Notes: generated from the sequence alone by a model not told the origin. Shown: positions 19,087 through 28,505, counted from the stretch's first letter. The stretch is 40,803 nucleotides of DNA from Acinetobacter brisouii (GCF_008993995.1 NZ_BKNN01000021.1:1-40803), one strand, 5' to 3'. Numbers and translations are program-made.

Positions 19087-19193
19087 CTATGATCCTTTTT
19101 ATATTGCTCTTTACTTTTTGCAATTCTGTTTTGAAATTCGTTCTACTTTTTATAGAAAGTCAGCCCATAGAAAAGCACGACTGTTTTTAATAC

Positions 19194-20147
19194 TTAATAG
19201 CTCACAGGCACTCTTTGCATGAGCTGTTGTGTTTCAAGTTCACTTAAACCAATCCGATGCGCTGCAACTGCAACAAAAACAGCCTGTACATCATCTGTAG
19301 TCGTAAAAGTACGCTGTTGTACCAAAGCATATGCTTGCGTTGCATTTTTCAAAGCAATCACACCCCGAGTGGATAAGCCTTGTAAACCAGCTCTGGTTTT
19401 TTCTGCCAAATCTAAAATATAGTCTAAAACGGCGTCACTGACCGTCACATGCTGACGTAGCTGCTGCAAAACCAATAAATCTTGAGAAGAAAACACCTCT
19501 GGCAACTTCGACAACAAGCTTTGGCGACTAGGATCAGTTAATAACGCACGTTCTGCTGAACGCGATGGATAGCCCAATGACAAACGCATTAAAAAACGGT
19601 CTAACTGAGATTCAGGTAAAGCGTATGTGCCACTTTGGAACAGTGGATTTTGTGTTGCAACCACCCAAAAAGGCTGCGGCAGGCGATAATGTACAGCATC
19701 CAAACTAACACCGCCCTCTTCCATCGCTTCAAGCAAAGCACTTTGGGTTTTTGGGCTACTTCGATTAATTTCATCTGCCAGTAAAATCTGAGTAAAAATT
19801 GGCCCTTGCTTAAACTCAAATTGCTGGATTTTTTGATTAAATAAATTGATACCAATAACATCGCTAGCCAACATATCATTGGTAAATTGAATGCGGTTAA
19901 AACTCAAACCTGTTAATTTTGCTAAAGCATGAGATAAAGTCGTTTTCCCCAAACCGGGTAAATCTTCAAAGAGCACATGCCCACCTGCAAGCAATGCAGT
20001 CAGCGCTAACTCAGTTTGTTGAGATTTATCTAAAATAATTTTATTAATTTCCTGCAAAAACTGGGCAATTTGCGGGAAAAATGCAGTGATCTGACTTTGA
20101 ATTGAGGTTTCATTTTCAGCTTGTTGTTTTTTATTGGTTTCCCACAT
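19194..20147 (-). CDS. MoxR-family AAA+ ATPase
   Basis: I place the start at the ATG at 20147 (MWETNKKQQ), giving 317 residues. A longer reading frame to 20189 runs through the terminator of the upstream cstA-ybdD transcript and is unlikely to be translated. Walker A is GLGKT (65-69, in EDLPGLGKTT) and Walker B is LLADEINR (D125-E126), followed by SSPKTQSALLEAMEE, a MoxR hallmark. Sensor regions are ATQNP and LDRFLMRL. MoxR ATPases act as chaperones for the maturation of membrane or secreted complexes. Here the clients are presumably the DUF58 and TgpA proteins encoded downstream. Confidence 0.92.
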   Translation of the reverse strand: MWETNKKQQAENETSIQSQITAFFPQIAQFLQEINKIILDKSQQTELALTALLAGGHVLFEDLPGLGKTTLSHALAKLTGLSFNRIQFTNDMLASDVIGINLFNQKIQQFEFKQGPIFTQILLADEINRSSPKTQSALLEAMEEGGVSLDAVHYRLPQPFWVVATQNPLFQSGTYALPESQLDRFLMRLSLGYPSRSAERALLTDPSRQSLLSKLPEVFSSQDLLVLQQLRQHVTVSDAVLDYILDLAEKTRAGLQGLSTRGVIALKNATQAYALVQQRTFTTTDDVQAVFVAVAAHRIGLSELETQQLMQRVPVSY

Positions 20148-20159
20148 AAATAAGTGCCT

Positions 20160-20200
20160 AAAAAATAAAAACGGTGCATGTTCTAACATACACCGTTTTA
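20160..20200 (-). terminator. Terminator of cstA-ybdD
   Basis: AAAACGGTGCATGTT (20167-20182) and AACATACACCGTTTT (20184-20199) form a ~15-bp stem with one mismatch. On the minus strand TATTTTTT follows. It ends the cstA-ybdD transcript before moxR starts. Confidence 0.85.
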
Positions 20201-20232
20201 CCGATTCTTCAAAGATCAGTCAGCACACAGCA

Positions 20233-20535
20233 TTAGCATGGGCACTTTTTCAAACCTGCTTTTCCTGATGGATAACGCACATCAACACAATGTCGATAAA
20301 ACGTTCTGACATCCATAGGCGTTAAATCAGGATGATGCTGGCGCATGTGCTCCAAATAAGTTGCATAATCAGGCACACCCACCATCAGTCGAAAACTCTG
20401 CTGCAATCGCTGCCAAAGTGTTGCAATTTTTGACCAGTTTTTTGGAGATAGAATCAGATTTTTCTGTGACAAAATGGTCATCTTAATAATTTTAGCAACA
20501 ATAGTTGTACCCTGTGCGGCAAATTTAAGTTTCAT
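20233..20535 (-). CDS. ybdD: YbdD/YjiX-family small protein, N-terminally extended
   Basis: A short partner of CstA. The C-terminal ~60 residues match the family: MVGVPDYATYLEHMRQHHPD, TPMDVRTFYRHCVDVRYPSGKAG and a terminal Cys-Pro-Cys. E. coli YbdD and YjiX are ~65 residues; this ORF has ~100 because of a basic N-terminal stretch of ~35 residues (KLKFAAQGTTIVAKIIKMTIL...). Two ATGs are possible: 20541 overlaps the cstA stop (ATGA), and 20535 lies six bases after AGGGGA, so I choose the latter. YbdD is needed for CstA-type pyruvate or peptide uptake in E. coli. Operon position directly after cstA supports the same role. Confidence 0.85.
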   Translation of the reverse strand: MKLKFAAQGTTIVAKIIKMTILSQKNLILSPKNWSKIATLWQRLQQSFRLMVGVPDYATYLEHMRQHHPDLTPMDVRTFYRHCVDVRYPSGKAGLKKCPC

Positions 20536-20537
20536 AC

Positions 20538-22625
20538 TCATTCCCCTGCAACTTTGGCATATTCAGCAGGCGCTTCATTCACCGTAGGTTTCGGGCTTGC
20601 CAAAGCACGGCGTACAACTCCAATCGATGCAATAATCATGACCACAAGTACAATCATAAAGAATGCACATAATACCGCATTAATCTGATTCGACAATACA
20701 ATGGTATGCATTTCTGCAAGTGATTTTGCTGGTTTTAGCACTTCACCACGTGCGATTGCATCAGAAAATTTATTTGCCTGCGCCAAAAATCCAATTTTTG
20801 GGTTGGTATGGAAGATTTTCTGCCAGCCTGCAACCATCGACGTCACAACCAAGAAAATCGTTGGTAAAATCGTGACCCAAACATATTTTTCTTTCTTCAT
20901 CTTAAATAGAATGACTGTACCTAAAGTTAATGCCATCGCAGCTAACATTTGGTTACCAATCCCAAAGAGTGGCCAAAGTGAGTTAATCCCACCTAGAGGA
21001 TCAACGACGCCTTGGTAGACAAAATAACCCCATCCTGCAACCGCAACCCCTGTTCCAATCAAGTTTCCAACGAAAGAACGTGATTCTTTCACAGCAGGAA
21101 TCATGATTCCAACTGCATCTTGCACCATAAAACGGCAAGCACGTGTTCCCGCATCGACTGCGGTTAAAATAAATAAGGCTTCAAATAAAATCGCAAAGTG
21201 ATACCAAAATGCCATCATCGAACGATTATTAAAAATCTCAGACAGAATATGTGCCATACCAATTGCAAATGTTGGCGCACCACCTGCACGAGAAAGAATT
21301 GAATGCTCACCCACTTCTTGCGCAAGCAATGTTAAGGACTCAGGGGTCACCACAAATCCTAAGGTACGAATCGCCTCAGATGCACTTTGCGCATCAACCC
21401 CAATCAATGCAGCAGGTGAATTAATCGCAAAATACACGCCAGGTTCAAGTACGGTTGCACAAATCAAAGCCATGATTGCAACAAAGGACTCTGTCAACAT
21501 GCCACCATAACCGATCATGCGGATATGACTTTCATTTTCAACCAGTTTTGGTGTCGTACCGCTTGATACCAAAGCATGAAAACCAGAAATGGCACCACAA
21601 GCAATAGTAATAAATAAAAATGGAAATAAACCACCCGCAAACACAGGGCCAGTACCATCTACAAAATGGGTAATTGCAGGCATTTTTAGATCAGGCATTG
21701 CAATTACAATACCAACAGCTAAACCAGCAATCACACCGATCTTCAAAAATGTTGATAAATAATCACGCGGCGCGAGTAGCAACCAAACAGGTAAAACCGA
21801 AGCAATAAAACCATACGTTACCAAGCACCAAGTCAACTCTGTTCCAGTTAAGGTAAAAATTGGCCCCCAATAAGGATGCTGTGCAACATCTCCCCCATAG
21901 ACAATTGCCATCATCATCAAAATAAAACCAATCACGGAAACTTCTGCAATTTTTCCTGGGCGGATAAACCGCATGTAAATTCCCATAAACAGTGCAATCG
22001 GAATCGTCATTGCAATACTAAATACGCCCCATGGACTATTGGTCAATGCTTTCACAACCACCAATGCCAATACTGCCAAGATAATAATCATCACGCCCAG
22101 TGTTCCCAGCATGACAATGATACCCGCAAATGAACCAAGCTCCTGTTTTGCCATTTCACCCAGTGAACGACCATCACGGCGTACTGAAATAAAAAGCACA
22201 AGAAAATCTTGGACAGCGCCTGCCAGAACCACCCCCACCAGCAACCAAATTGTGCCTGGCAAATAGCCCATTTGCGCCGCAAGGATTGGCCCAACCAATG
22301 GACCTGCCCCTGCGATGGCTGCAAAATGGTGTCCATACAGTACATATTTATTGGTTGGAACATAATCTAGACCATCAGCCAGACGATAAGCGGGTGTTAG
22401 GCGTTTAGAATCTAATTCAAAAATATTTTTGGAAATAAATAGACTATAGAAACGATATGCAATGCTATAAACACATAAAGCTGCCAGTACCAACCAGACA
22501 GCATTAATATGTTCTCCACGATGAAGTGCAAGCATTGCAAAAGATACTGCGCCAACAATGGCCACAAGTACCCATAAAATTTTAGAAGTAAATGATGTTC
22601 GATTTGAATGTTGATAACGATCCAT
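20538..22625 (-). CDS. cstA: CstA-family carbon-starvation transporter
   Basis: Start at the ATG at 22625 (MDRYQHSNRTS), five bases after AGGA; 695 residues, the usual CstA/BtsT length. About 16-18 TM helices. Family motifs are RLADGLDYVPTNKYVLYGHHFAAIAGAGPLVGPILAAQMGYLPG near the N-terminus, GAISGFHALVSSGTTPKLV in the middle and FILTAVDAGTRACRFMVQD later. CstA and BtsT are proton-driven pyruvate importers in E. coli, with older evidence for peptides. The coupled ybdD gene downstream is the usual partner. No cAMP-CRP site was identified upstream. Confidence 0.93.
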   Translation of the reverse strand: MDRYQHSNRTSFTSKILWVLVAIVGAVSFAMLALHRGEHINAVWLVLAALCVYSIAYRFYSLFISKNIFELDSKRLTPAYRLADGLDYVPTNKYVLYGHHFAAIAGAGPLVGPILAAQMGYLPGTIWLLVGVVLAGAVQDFLVLFISVRRDGRSLGEMAKQELGSFAGIIVMLGTLGVMIIILAVLALVVVKALTNSPWGVFSIAMTIPIALFMGIYMRFIRPGKIAEVSVIGFILMMMAIVYGGDVAQHPYWGPIFTLTGTELTWCLVTYGFIASVLPVWLLLAPRDYLSTFLKIGVIAGLAVGIVIAMPDLKMPAITHFVDGTGPVFAGGLFPFLFITIACGAISGFHALVSSGTTPKLVENESHIRMIGYGGMLTESFVAIMALICATVLEPGVYFAINSPAALIGVDAQSASEAIRTLGFVVTPESLTLLAQEVGEHSILSRAGGAPTFAIGMAHILSEIFNNRSMMAFWYHFAILFEALFILTAVDAGTRACRFMVQDAVGIMIPAVKESRSFVGNLIGTGVAVAGWGYFVYQGVVDPLGGINSLWPLFGIGNQMLAAMALTLGTVILFKMKKEKYVWVTILPTIFLVVTSMVAGWQKIFHTNPKIGFLAQANKFSDAIARGEVLKPAKSLAEMHTIVLSNQINAVLCAFFMIVLVVMIIASIGVVRRALASPKPTVNEAPAEYAKVAGE

Positions 22626-22871
22626 GCTAGTCCTCGCCTGTTTTACGATCAACAGTGCTTATTTTGCATAATTAATCAATACTTCCATAAAAATTTTAAA
22701 ATTCATTTTAATAGAACCAAGCATATTTCTTTTAAATCAACTGAAATTTATGCGTTTTTCTTATTTTAGAACTTTATTTTATGTGAAATATCCATTAATA
22801 CCAAGCAAAGTAATTACAATTCCCTATGACTGTACACCCCATATTATTATTTTGATCTACGACTTTGGAAT

Positions 22872-22900
22872 AAAAAAAGGGATGAACATGTTCACCCCTT
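22872..22900 (-). terminator. Terminator of efp
   Basis: On the minus strand AAGGGGTGAACATGTTCATCCCTT is a nearly perfect 12-bp palindrome followed by TTTTTTTATT. It lies ~25 bases after the efp stop. Confidence 0.85.
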
Positions 22901-22924
22901 CAATCATAGCGGATTATCTCGCTA

Positions 22925-23494
22925 TTATGCACGCTCTAAATAATCGCCAGTACGAGTATCTACACGAATGCTTTCTTCTTGCTGAACGAATAATGGAACA
23001 CGCACAACTGCACCTGTTTCAAGTTTCGCAGGCTTACCACCTGTACCCGCTGTGTCGCCTTTAACACCTGGATCAGTTTCAACAATTTTCAAAACTACGA
23101 AGTTTGGTGCGCTGACTGTCAATGGAACACCATTGAACAACATCACTGAACATTTTTCGTTTGAATCGTCTTTTAACCATTTTGCAGCATCGCCCATTGC
23201 AGTTTTGTCTGCAGCGATCTGTTCAAAAGATTCTGGATCCATGAAGTGCCACATTTCACCATCGTTGTATAAGTAGTCCATTTCTACTTCTACGATATCA
23301 GCAGCTTCTAAAGAGTCACCAGATTTAAAAGTTTTTTCTAATACTTTACCAGTTTTAAGGTTACGTAATTTAACACGGTTAAATGCCTGACCTTTACCTG
23401 GTTTTACATATTCATTTTCCATGATTGAACATGGGTTGCTATCAAGCATGACTTTTAAGCCTTGCTTAAACTCATTTGTAGAATAATTGGCCAT
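22925..23494 (-). CDS. efp: Elongation factor P
   Basis: Start at the ATG at 23494 ([18 protein letters not shown]), giving 189 residues, the normal EF-P length. An upstream GTG three codons earlier is not needed. The modified loop is intact: [17 protein letters not shown] with Lys34 in the position that receives beta-lysine in E. coli. All three beta-barrel domains are present, ending in [13 protein letters not shown], the typical bacterial C-terminus. EF-P relieves ribosome stalling at polyproline stretches. The divergent neighbour epmB makes (R)-beta-lysine, so this lineage uses the EpmA/EpmB lysylation route rather than rhamnosylation of Arg32. EpmA is not in the window. Confidence 0.97.
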   Translation of the reverse strand: MANYSTNEFKQGLKVMLDSNPCSIMENEYVKPGKGQAFNRVKLRNLKTGKVLEKTFKSGDSLEAADIVEVEMDYLYNDGEMWHFMDPESFEQIAADKTAMGDAAKWLKDDSNEKCSVMLFNGVPLTVSAPNFVVLKIVETDPGVKGDTAGTGGKPAKLETGAVVRVPLFVQQEESIRVDTRTGDYLERA

Positions 23495-23531
23495 GACTGG
23501 CACACTCCAAACTTACTAACTTAAACTGATT

Positions 23532-23548
23532 AATGCTAGACTAGCATT
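23532..23548. promoter_or_regulatory. Perfect 17-bp palindrome between efp and epmB
   Basis: AATGCTAG-A-CTAGCATT is an 8+1+8 inverted repeat without mismatch, placed 16 bases before the epmB ATG and 37 bases before the efp ATG. In a 70-base divergent intergenic region it must overlap one or both promoters, so it may be an operator. No regulator is assigned. Confidence 0.45.
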
Positions 23549-23564
23549 ATTTTTAACACGTGGC

Positions 23565-24581
23565 ATGATAAACTATTTGTACCGAGAGCAAAACTGGAAA
23601 ACTCAACTCAGTGATCTAATTACTGATCCAAAAGAATTGCTCGACACTCTACAACTCTCAGCAGATCAATTATTATCAGGGGCAATCCTAGCTTCTGAAA
23701 AGTTTAAATTGCGTATTCCCCGTGCGTTCGTCGGAAAAATGAACGTTGGTGACCCATTTGACCCACTTTTGTTACAAGTTCTCCCTCATCATCTCGAATT
23801 AGAAGACCACGAAGGTTTTGTTACTGACCCGCTAGGTGAAGAACAAGCCAATCAACTTCCTGGTGTTTTACACAAATATCAATCCCGCTTTTTACTCACT
23901 TTAACAGGTGCATGTGCAGTTCATTGTCGTTACTGCTTCCGTCGTCACTTTCCTTATCAAGAAAACTTACCTAAAAATGAAGATTGGATTCAGATCAAAC
24001 AGTATTTACTAGATCATCCCGATATTAATGAAGTCATTCTCAGTGGTGGTGATCCCCTCACCTTAACCAACAAAAAACTGGCACTTTGGATTGAGCGTTT
24101 AGAGAGCTTACCCCAGCTAAAAATGCTCAGAATCCATTCACGAGTTCCTATTGTCATTCCTGATCGCATTGATGAAGAATTTATTTCTTTATTAAAAAAC
24201 AGTAGGCTACATATTATACTAGTGATACACTCCAACCATGCATCTGAAATTGACGAATATACTGCGAAGCAGTTACAGAGATTAACTGAAAATCGAGTCA
24301 CAGTTCTCAATCAAGCAGTATTATTAAAAGGAGTGAATGACTCTGTTGAGCAACTTGCTGCTCTCAGTTATCGGCTATTGGATGCAAGAGTAATGCCTTA
24401 TTATTTACACGTTTTAGACAAGGTCAAAGGGGCTCATCATTTTGATTTGCCAACAACGTCTATTGATCAAATTTACACAGAACTACTTGCAAGACTACCC
24501 GGATACTTAGTCCCCAAACTGGTCAGGGAAATTGCAGGGGAAAAAAATAAAACCCCCTTATATGGAACGCCTATTTTTTAG
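23565..24581 (+). CDS. epmB: EF-P beta-lysylation protein EpmB (lysine 2,3-aminomutase family)
   Basis: 338 residues. The radical-SAM cluster motif CxxxCxxC is at Cys117, Cys121 and Cys124 (GACAVHCRYCFRRHFPY). The SAM-binding 'SGGDPL' (VILSGGDPLTLTNKKL) and the C-terminal PLP-lysine motif (Lys329 in GEKNKTPL) are present. The protein is shorter than clostridial lysine 2,3-aminomutase and has the length and tail of EpmB (YjeK). It converts (S)-alpha-lysine to (R)-beta-lysine for attachment to EF-P by EpmA. It is divergent from efp, the common arrangement in gammaproteobacteria, and starts a three-gene plus-strand run with the PilZ-like and FimX-like genes. Confidence 0.95.
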   Translation: MINYLYREQNWKTQLSDLITDPKELLDTLQLSADQLLSGAILASEKFKLRIPRAFVGKMNVGDPFDPLLLQVLPHHLELEDHEGFVTDPLGEEQANQLPGVLHKYQSRFLLTLTGACAVHCRYCFRRHFPYQENLPKNEDWIQIKQYLLDHPDINEVILSGGDPLTLTNKKLALWIERLESLPQLKMLRIHSRVPIVIPDRIDEEFISLLKNSRLHIILVIHSNHASEIDEYTAKQLQRLTENRVTVLNQAVLLKGVNDSVEQLAALSYRLLDARVMPYYLHVLDKVKGAHHFDLPTTSIDQIYTELLARLPGYLVPKLVREIAGEKNKTPLYGTPIF

Positions 24582-24590
24582 TGGTGACGT

Positions 24591-26348
24591 ATGACAACAA
24601 TAAACCAAAGTGACTTTTTTACAGCCCCGATCGAACAATATCGGTCTGAATTAAGTTTCTGCACAGCAAGCGTTAAAGGCATGCAAGAATGGCTTTTGCG
24701 CTTGCCATCGATTCATTTGGGAGATTCATCGAAATCATTACTGAATGCTGTCATTGAGATTTTAGAGCTTAAATGTGAAGAACAACTCCGCTTTGATTTA
24801 ATTCAAAGCTTACATTTATCTTTAGAACAAGTTTTGGGCACATTAGAGAAATATTTTCTCAGCGATGTCGCTTCTATCATGAATCACAATGAATCCATTG
24901 TAGAACTGGCTCAACAGTTTCGCTGTTATATCGCACGTATTTATATTCATATTGCTTTTGAGGCGCATACTCAACTCAATTCCAAGCAATTCTCACTTTT
25001 TGCTTTTCGACAAAAGAAACAACTACAAAAAATCCGTAGCTTAAGTACCTACTATGCCTTACAACAGCTCAGCCTGTTAAAGTTTCAACAATTGGTACTC
25101 TATAAAAGCAGTTTAGTAGGTCAATGGCGAATTGGTCATCAGTTATTTATCTTGGCTGAATATAATGATTTTCATCTTGAAGACATTAACCATTTGCATG
25201 GTTCAATCAATCAGTTGCCCAATATCTATCAACTCTATACCCAAATTAACTTACTCGATATTTTAAATACACATCAAATTCGACCAATTGAAATTCAAGC
25301 ATTGTTCCAATGTTCCTACCAATGGGTTCAATTAATTCAAATCATCAATAAAGAATCAGCTAACTCTCGTTATATTATTGATCCAAATAAAGATTTTCCA
25401 CCTGTTCTCAATAACACTCAGTTAAAGAAAGGTGAAGACTGTTATTTTATTGGAACACAAGCATTACTTGAACATATTAACTTGGCAAATTTGCCACAAA
25501 ATAAACAAATTTCACCGACTGAAAAGCATTATTTAAGTTCGTCTTTAATTTTCCACGTTCAGAATCTACTCAACAATATTCCTGAACGTCGTTATGAACG
25601 TTATGATTATGTTTCTAATATACAATTAGCCTTTGGCTTACAAAGTGCACATTACTATTTATCTCATGCAACACATTTTGAAGATACGCTTCTTCTTGAA
25701 AGTAAAGTGCATTTACAGCAGGATCATTCAGCATCAAGATCAAGTTGGAATAGCGATAAACCGACCGTAAAGACCAAATCGCTCTATCATGTTTTAGACC
25801 AAGAAACCAAATATATTCATAGTTGTACGATTATGGATATTAGTATTAATGGTTATCGTATTCGTTGGACGGGTCAAGTTCCTAAACAATTACGCACAGG
25901 GGAATTTATTCTCGTTCAAGAAAATGCCCATAGCCCTTGGCGTGGTGGGGTAATTCGTTGGATTAAGCAAGTGTCGAACAAACATTTAGAGTTTGGTGTT
26001 GAAGTTTTGTCACAAGATCTTACACCCTGCGCAGTACAACTTAGCGCTGATCGCAATACAATCTTTTTCCATCCAGCACTCCTCCTGAGTAATGATGTAC
26101 TCAATAAAAATATGCTGACTATCATCGTACCTGGGCATCAAACTTTTAAGCCACAACAAGGAATTAATTTACGTCTGTCCAATAAACAGATCAAAATTTA
26201 TCTGAATGATGCAAAGTTGATTAGTCAAAGCTTTTCACAATTTAACTTTGAGTTATTAAATGATGATGAACAAGGTATACTCGAACAACATGTTCACCAA
26301 CATGCTGAAACCATCAAAAAACAAGATGTATGGGAAAGTCTAAAATGA
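24591..26348 (+). CDS. PilZ-like c-di-GMP-binding protein upstream of fimX-like gene
   Basis: 585 residues, starting nine bases after the epmB stop. The N-terminal ~330 residues are alpha-helical and leucine-rich with no domain I recognise. The C-terminal part looks like a PilZ domain: R333-x-x-x-R337 (ERRYERYDY) and D416-x-S418-x-x-G421 (IMDISINGYRIRW), the two c-di-GMP ligands. Strand-like segments follow (GEFILVQ, RGGVIRWIK, LEFGVEVL). The two motifs are 79 residues apart instead of the usual 20-30, with a polar Ser/Lys-rich stretch between them, so the domain carries an insertion or is divergent. I recall a similar conserved protein beside fimX in Pseudomonas (PA4958-PA4959). Role in type IV pilus control is inferred from that context. 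Confidence 0.65.
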   Translation: MTTINQSDFFTAPIEQYRSELSFCTASVKGMQEWLLRLPSIHLGDSSKSLLNAVIEILELKCEEQLRFDLIQSLHLSLEQVLGTLEKYFLSDVASIMNHNESIVELAQQFRCYIARIYIHIAFEAHTQLNSKQFSLFAFRQKKQLQKIRSLSTYYALQQLSLLKFQQLVLYKSSLVGQWRIGHQLFILAEYNDFHLEDINHLHGSINQLPNIYQLYTQINLLDILNTHQIRPIEIQALFQCSYQWVQLIQIINKESANSRYIIDPNKDFPPVLNNTQLKKGEDCYFIGTQALLEHINLANLPQNKQISPTEKHYLSSSLIFHVQNLLNNIPERRYERYDYVSNIQLAFGLQSAHYYLSHATHFEDTLLLESKVHLQQDHSASRSSWNSDKPTVKTKSLYHVLDQETKYIHSCTIMDISINGYRIRWTGQVPKQLRTGEFILVQENAHSPWRGGVIRWIKQVSNKHLEFGVEVLSQDLTPCAVQLSADRNTIFFHPALLLSNDVLNKNMLTIIVPGHQTFKPQQGINLRLSNKQIKIYLNDAKLISQSFSQFNFELLNDDEQGILEQHVHQHAETIKKQDVWESLK

Positions 26349-28447
26349 GAAATGCTTTTTTATCCCACAAGCTCAAACAAATTAAGACACGTTTGCTCAT
26401 TATAGATGACAATCAAATTCGCTATAATCAAATCGTCGACCTATTGACCTCAAAAGGGCACCAAGTCGATGCATTTCTACTAGACGATATTAAAAGTTTT
26501 GAAAAGCAACTCCACATCCACTGGGATGTTGTTTTATTTGGGCGAGCTTATGATTTAAAGGTTGAACAAGCTCTCGCCCTCATTCACGCATCCAATCAGC
26601 CACAACTCCCATTATTACTACTCAATCCTGAAAGTTATCATCCGTCCCAATATCTAAACTATATCAATAAAGGGGTTTATGATTTATTCAATCTAGACTA
26701 CCCAGATCGTTTCTATATTGGTCTTGTGCGTACCTTATCTTATAGCCGCTCTTTACAGGCTCAGCAGCATTTACTCAAAGAACTAGAAATTGCTGAAACT
26801 CATATTCAAACATATGCTCATGATACTCATAAAGCACTTGCTGTAATCCAAGAAGGCATTCATGTCAAAGCCAATCGTGAGTACTTGAACCTATTTGGAT
26901 TTAACAAAGAAGATGAAATTTTAGGGTTGCCTTTACTCGATATTTTACAACCTGAACAGTTACAAGATTTTAAACAACGTTTTAAGCGTATCTCTCAACG
27001 CAACTTCGATCAGGCACGATTTGATTTAAAATCTCTTAATCCAAATATCAAACAACCAAATCATGCTTTACGTATAGAAGTCTTACCTGATACAACGCAA
27101 TTAGATGCTGTACAGATTTCAATTGAAACTGAAACATCATCACAAATTAAAGCATCATCTACAGGTTCAGAACTCACGAATTCGAGTAACCGTTTTTACG
27201 AACAAATCAATCGTAAAATGCTCAATGAACCTGCAAATAAAAATGCCATCGTGATGTTTTTACTTACAGGATTTCATGACCAAGTTGCACATTTAGATCA
27301 AGGCAAAACCATCGCTTATATCAAATCTGTACAAGAATTTATTCAAGAACAGATTCATAGCACTGTTATTAAAATTGCCCCTGCCCTATTTGTCGGTCTT
27401 TGCCAAGCTGCCAATGAAAACTTGCTTTACTCTAAACTTCAGGGTCTAAGCCCACTTCTAAAACCACAACTACTTGATGTTGATGCAGAAAACTACTCTG
27501 TGCAATTTGCTATTGGTTATAGTGAAATTGAGGGAGCAATTCAAAATCAAGAGCAATTTGACTTTCTCATCGTACATGGTCTATCACATCCGATTCAGCA
27601 TAAAAAAGTTGAATCGCATGACATTCAATTCTCCAACTTTGAATCACATGAGCTACCACCTGCTATGGTGCTTGGTGCCGAATTAGATCGCGAACAACAA
27701 TTAATTAAAGAGTTACACAGCATTGTTGAACAAAATGCAGTGCATTTAAAATATCAACAACTTTACGACAAGCAAGATACTGAGCTATATACCTACGAAG
27801 TGAGTAGTGGTGTTATTTATGAAAAACAGTGGCTTTCTCTTGAAGATCTCGCTGAGCTTCGTAAAGATACTGAGTTAGCTGTTAAATTAGATCGCTGGAT
27901 TTTGGTTGAAGCTTGTAAACAGCTATATAACTTTATCACTCAGTATCCAAATGCGAAGTTAATCATCAATTTAAATATTTATGTTTTATTGCATGATAAA
28001 CAAGTTGTAAATTTAATTGAGAAACTCTTTTCAATTATTCGAAACACCAAAAATCATCCACTGATTTTACAGTTTTCAACACACGATCTGCTCCAATATG
28101 CGGAACAGGTTACGCCCGTACTCAAACAGTTACGCGCTCAAGGTGCTTTAATTTCTGTACGTCATTTTGGTGTTGATGATACATGTACCAACCTTCTTAG
28201 CAATCAAGATATTGATCTTTATCGCCTAGATTCAAAACTGACTCAAAGTTTAAATGATGACAAGGAAATGGCTGAGTTACAGTTACAGGTTCAAAATTAT
28301 CAAGAAATCCGTGAAGTTGATATGATTTTACCAATGTTAAATAACATGAATACCTTTGCCAATGCGTGGAATATTGATGTTCGTTATTTACAAGGTGATT
28401 ATTTTCAAAAGAAGCTCGATCACTTAATTGATGGACAAGACCACTAA
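26345..28447 (+). CDS. fimX: FimX-like degenerate REC-PAS-GGDEF-EAL protein
   Basis: Start at the ATG at 26345, overlapping the upstream stop (ATGA) with GGGAAAG seven bases before; 700 residues against 691 for Pseudomonas FimX. Order: REC-like (LLIIDDNQIRYNQIVDLL, with Gly66 where the phospho-Asp should be); PAS (~160-230, ALAVIQEGIHVKANREYLNLFGF); a GGDEF-like domain (~275-430) with no GGDEF motif; an EAL domain (~455-695) whose EAL signature is E485-V486-S487 and which lacks the usual metal ligands. It should therefore neither make nor cleave c-di-GMP but bind it, as FimX does in controlling type IV pilus assembly and twitching. The symbol rests on domain order and neighbour, not on alignment. 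Confidence 0.78.
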   Translation: MRNAFLSHKLKQIKTRLLIIDDNQIRYNQIVDLLTSKGHQVDAFLLDDIKSFEKQLHIHWDVVLFGRAYDLKVEQALALIHASNQPQLPLLLLNPESYHPSQYLNYINKGVYDLFNLDYPDRFYIGLVRTLSYSRSLQAQQHLLKELEIAETHIQTYAHDTHKALAVIQEGIHVKANREYLNLFGFNKEDEILGLPLLDILQPEQLQDFKQRFKRISQRNFDQARFDLKSLNPNIKQPNHALRIEVLPDTTQLDAVQISIETETSSQIKASSTGSELTNSSNRFYEQINRKMLNEPANKNAIVMFLLTGFHDQVAHLDQGKTIAYIKSVQEFIQEQIHSTVIKIAPALFVGLCQAANENLLYSKLQGLSPLLKPQLLDVDAENYSVQFAIGYSEIEGAIQNQEQFDFLIVHGLSHPIQHKKVESHDIQFSNFESHELPPAMVLGAELDREQQLIKELHSIVEQNAVHLKYQQLYDKQDTELYTYEVSSGVIYEKQWLSLEDLAELRKDTELAVKLDRWILVEACKQLYNFITQYPNAKLIINLNIYVLLHDKQVVNLIEKLFSIIRNTKNHPLILQFSTHDLLQYAEQVTPVLKQLRAQGALISVRHFGVDDTCTNLLSNQDIDLYRLDSKLTQSLNDDKEMAELQLQVQNYQEIREVDMILPMLNNMNTFANAWNIDVRYLQGDYFQKKLDHLIDGQDH

Positions 28448-28475
28448 GGTCTTGTCATATCGACATATACAAGCA

Positions 28476-28505
28476 TAAAAAAAACGGGCAAATTGCCCGT
28501 TTTTT
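28476..28505. terminator. Bidirectional terminator between fimX-like gene and rpmE
   Basis: ACGGGCAA-A-TTGCCCGT (28484-28500) is a perfect 8-bp stem, with eight A on the left and six T on the right. It can end both convergent transcripts (stops at 28447 and 28519). Confidence 0.9.

Noticed and set aside
20148-20189. N-terminal extension of the MoxR protein
   Set aside because: It would be translated from the terminator hairpin of the upstream operon; the ATG at 20147 has better spacing to AGG and fits the family.
22750-23064. 104-codon plus-strand ORF over the efp 3' end
   Set aside because: Its second half is antisense to conserved EF-P codons and passes through the efp terminator; a shadow frame.
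24591-26348. CRISPR, toxin-antitoxin or defence function for the unrecognised N-terminal part
   Set aside because: No nuclease, HEPN or ATPase motif is visible, and the neighbours point to c-di-GMP signalling.
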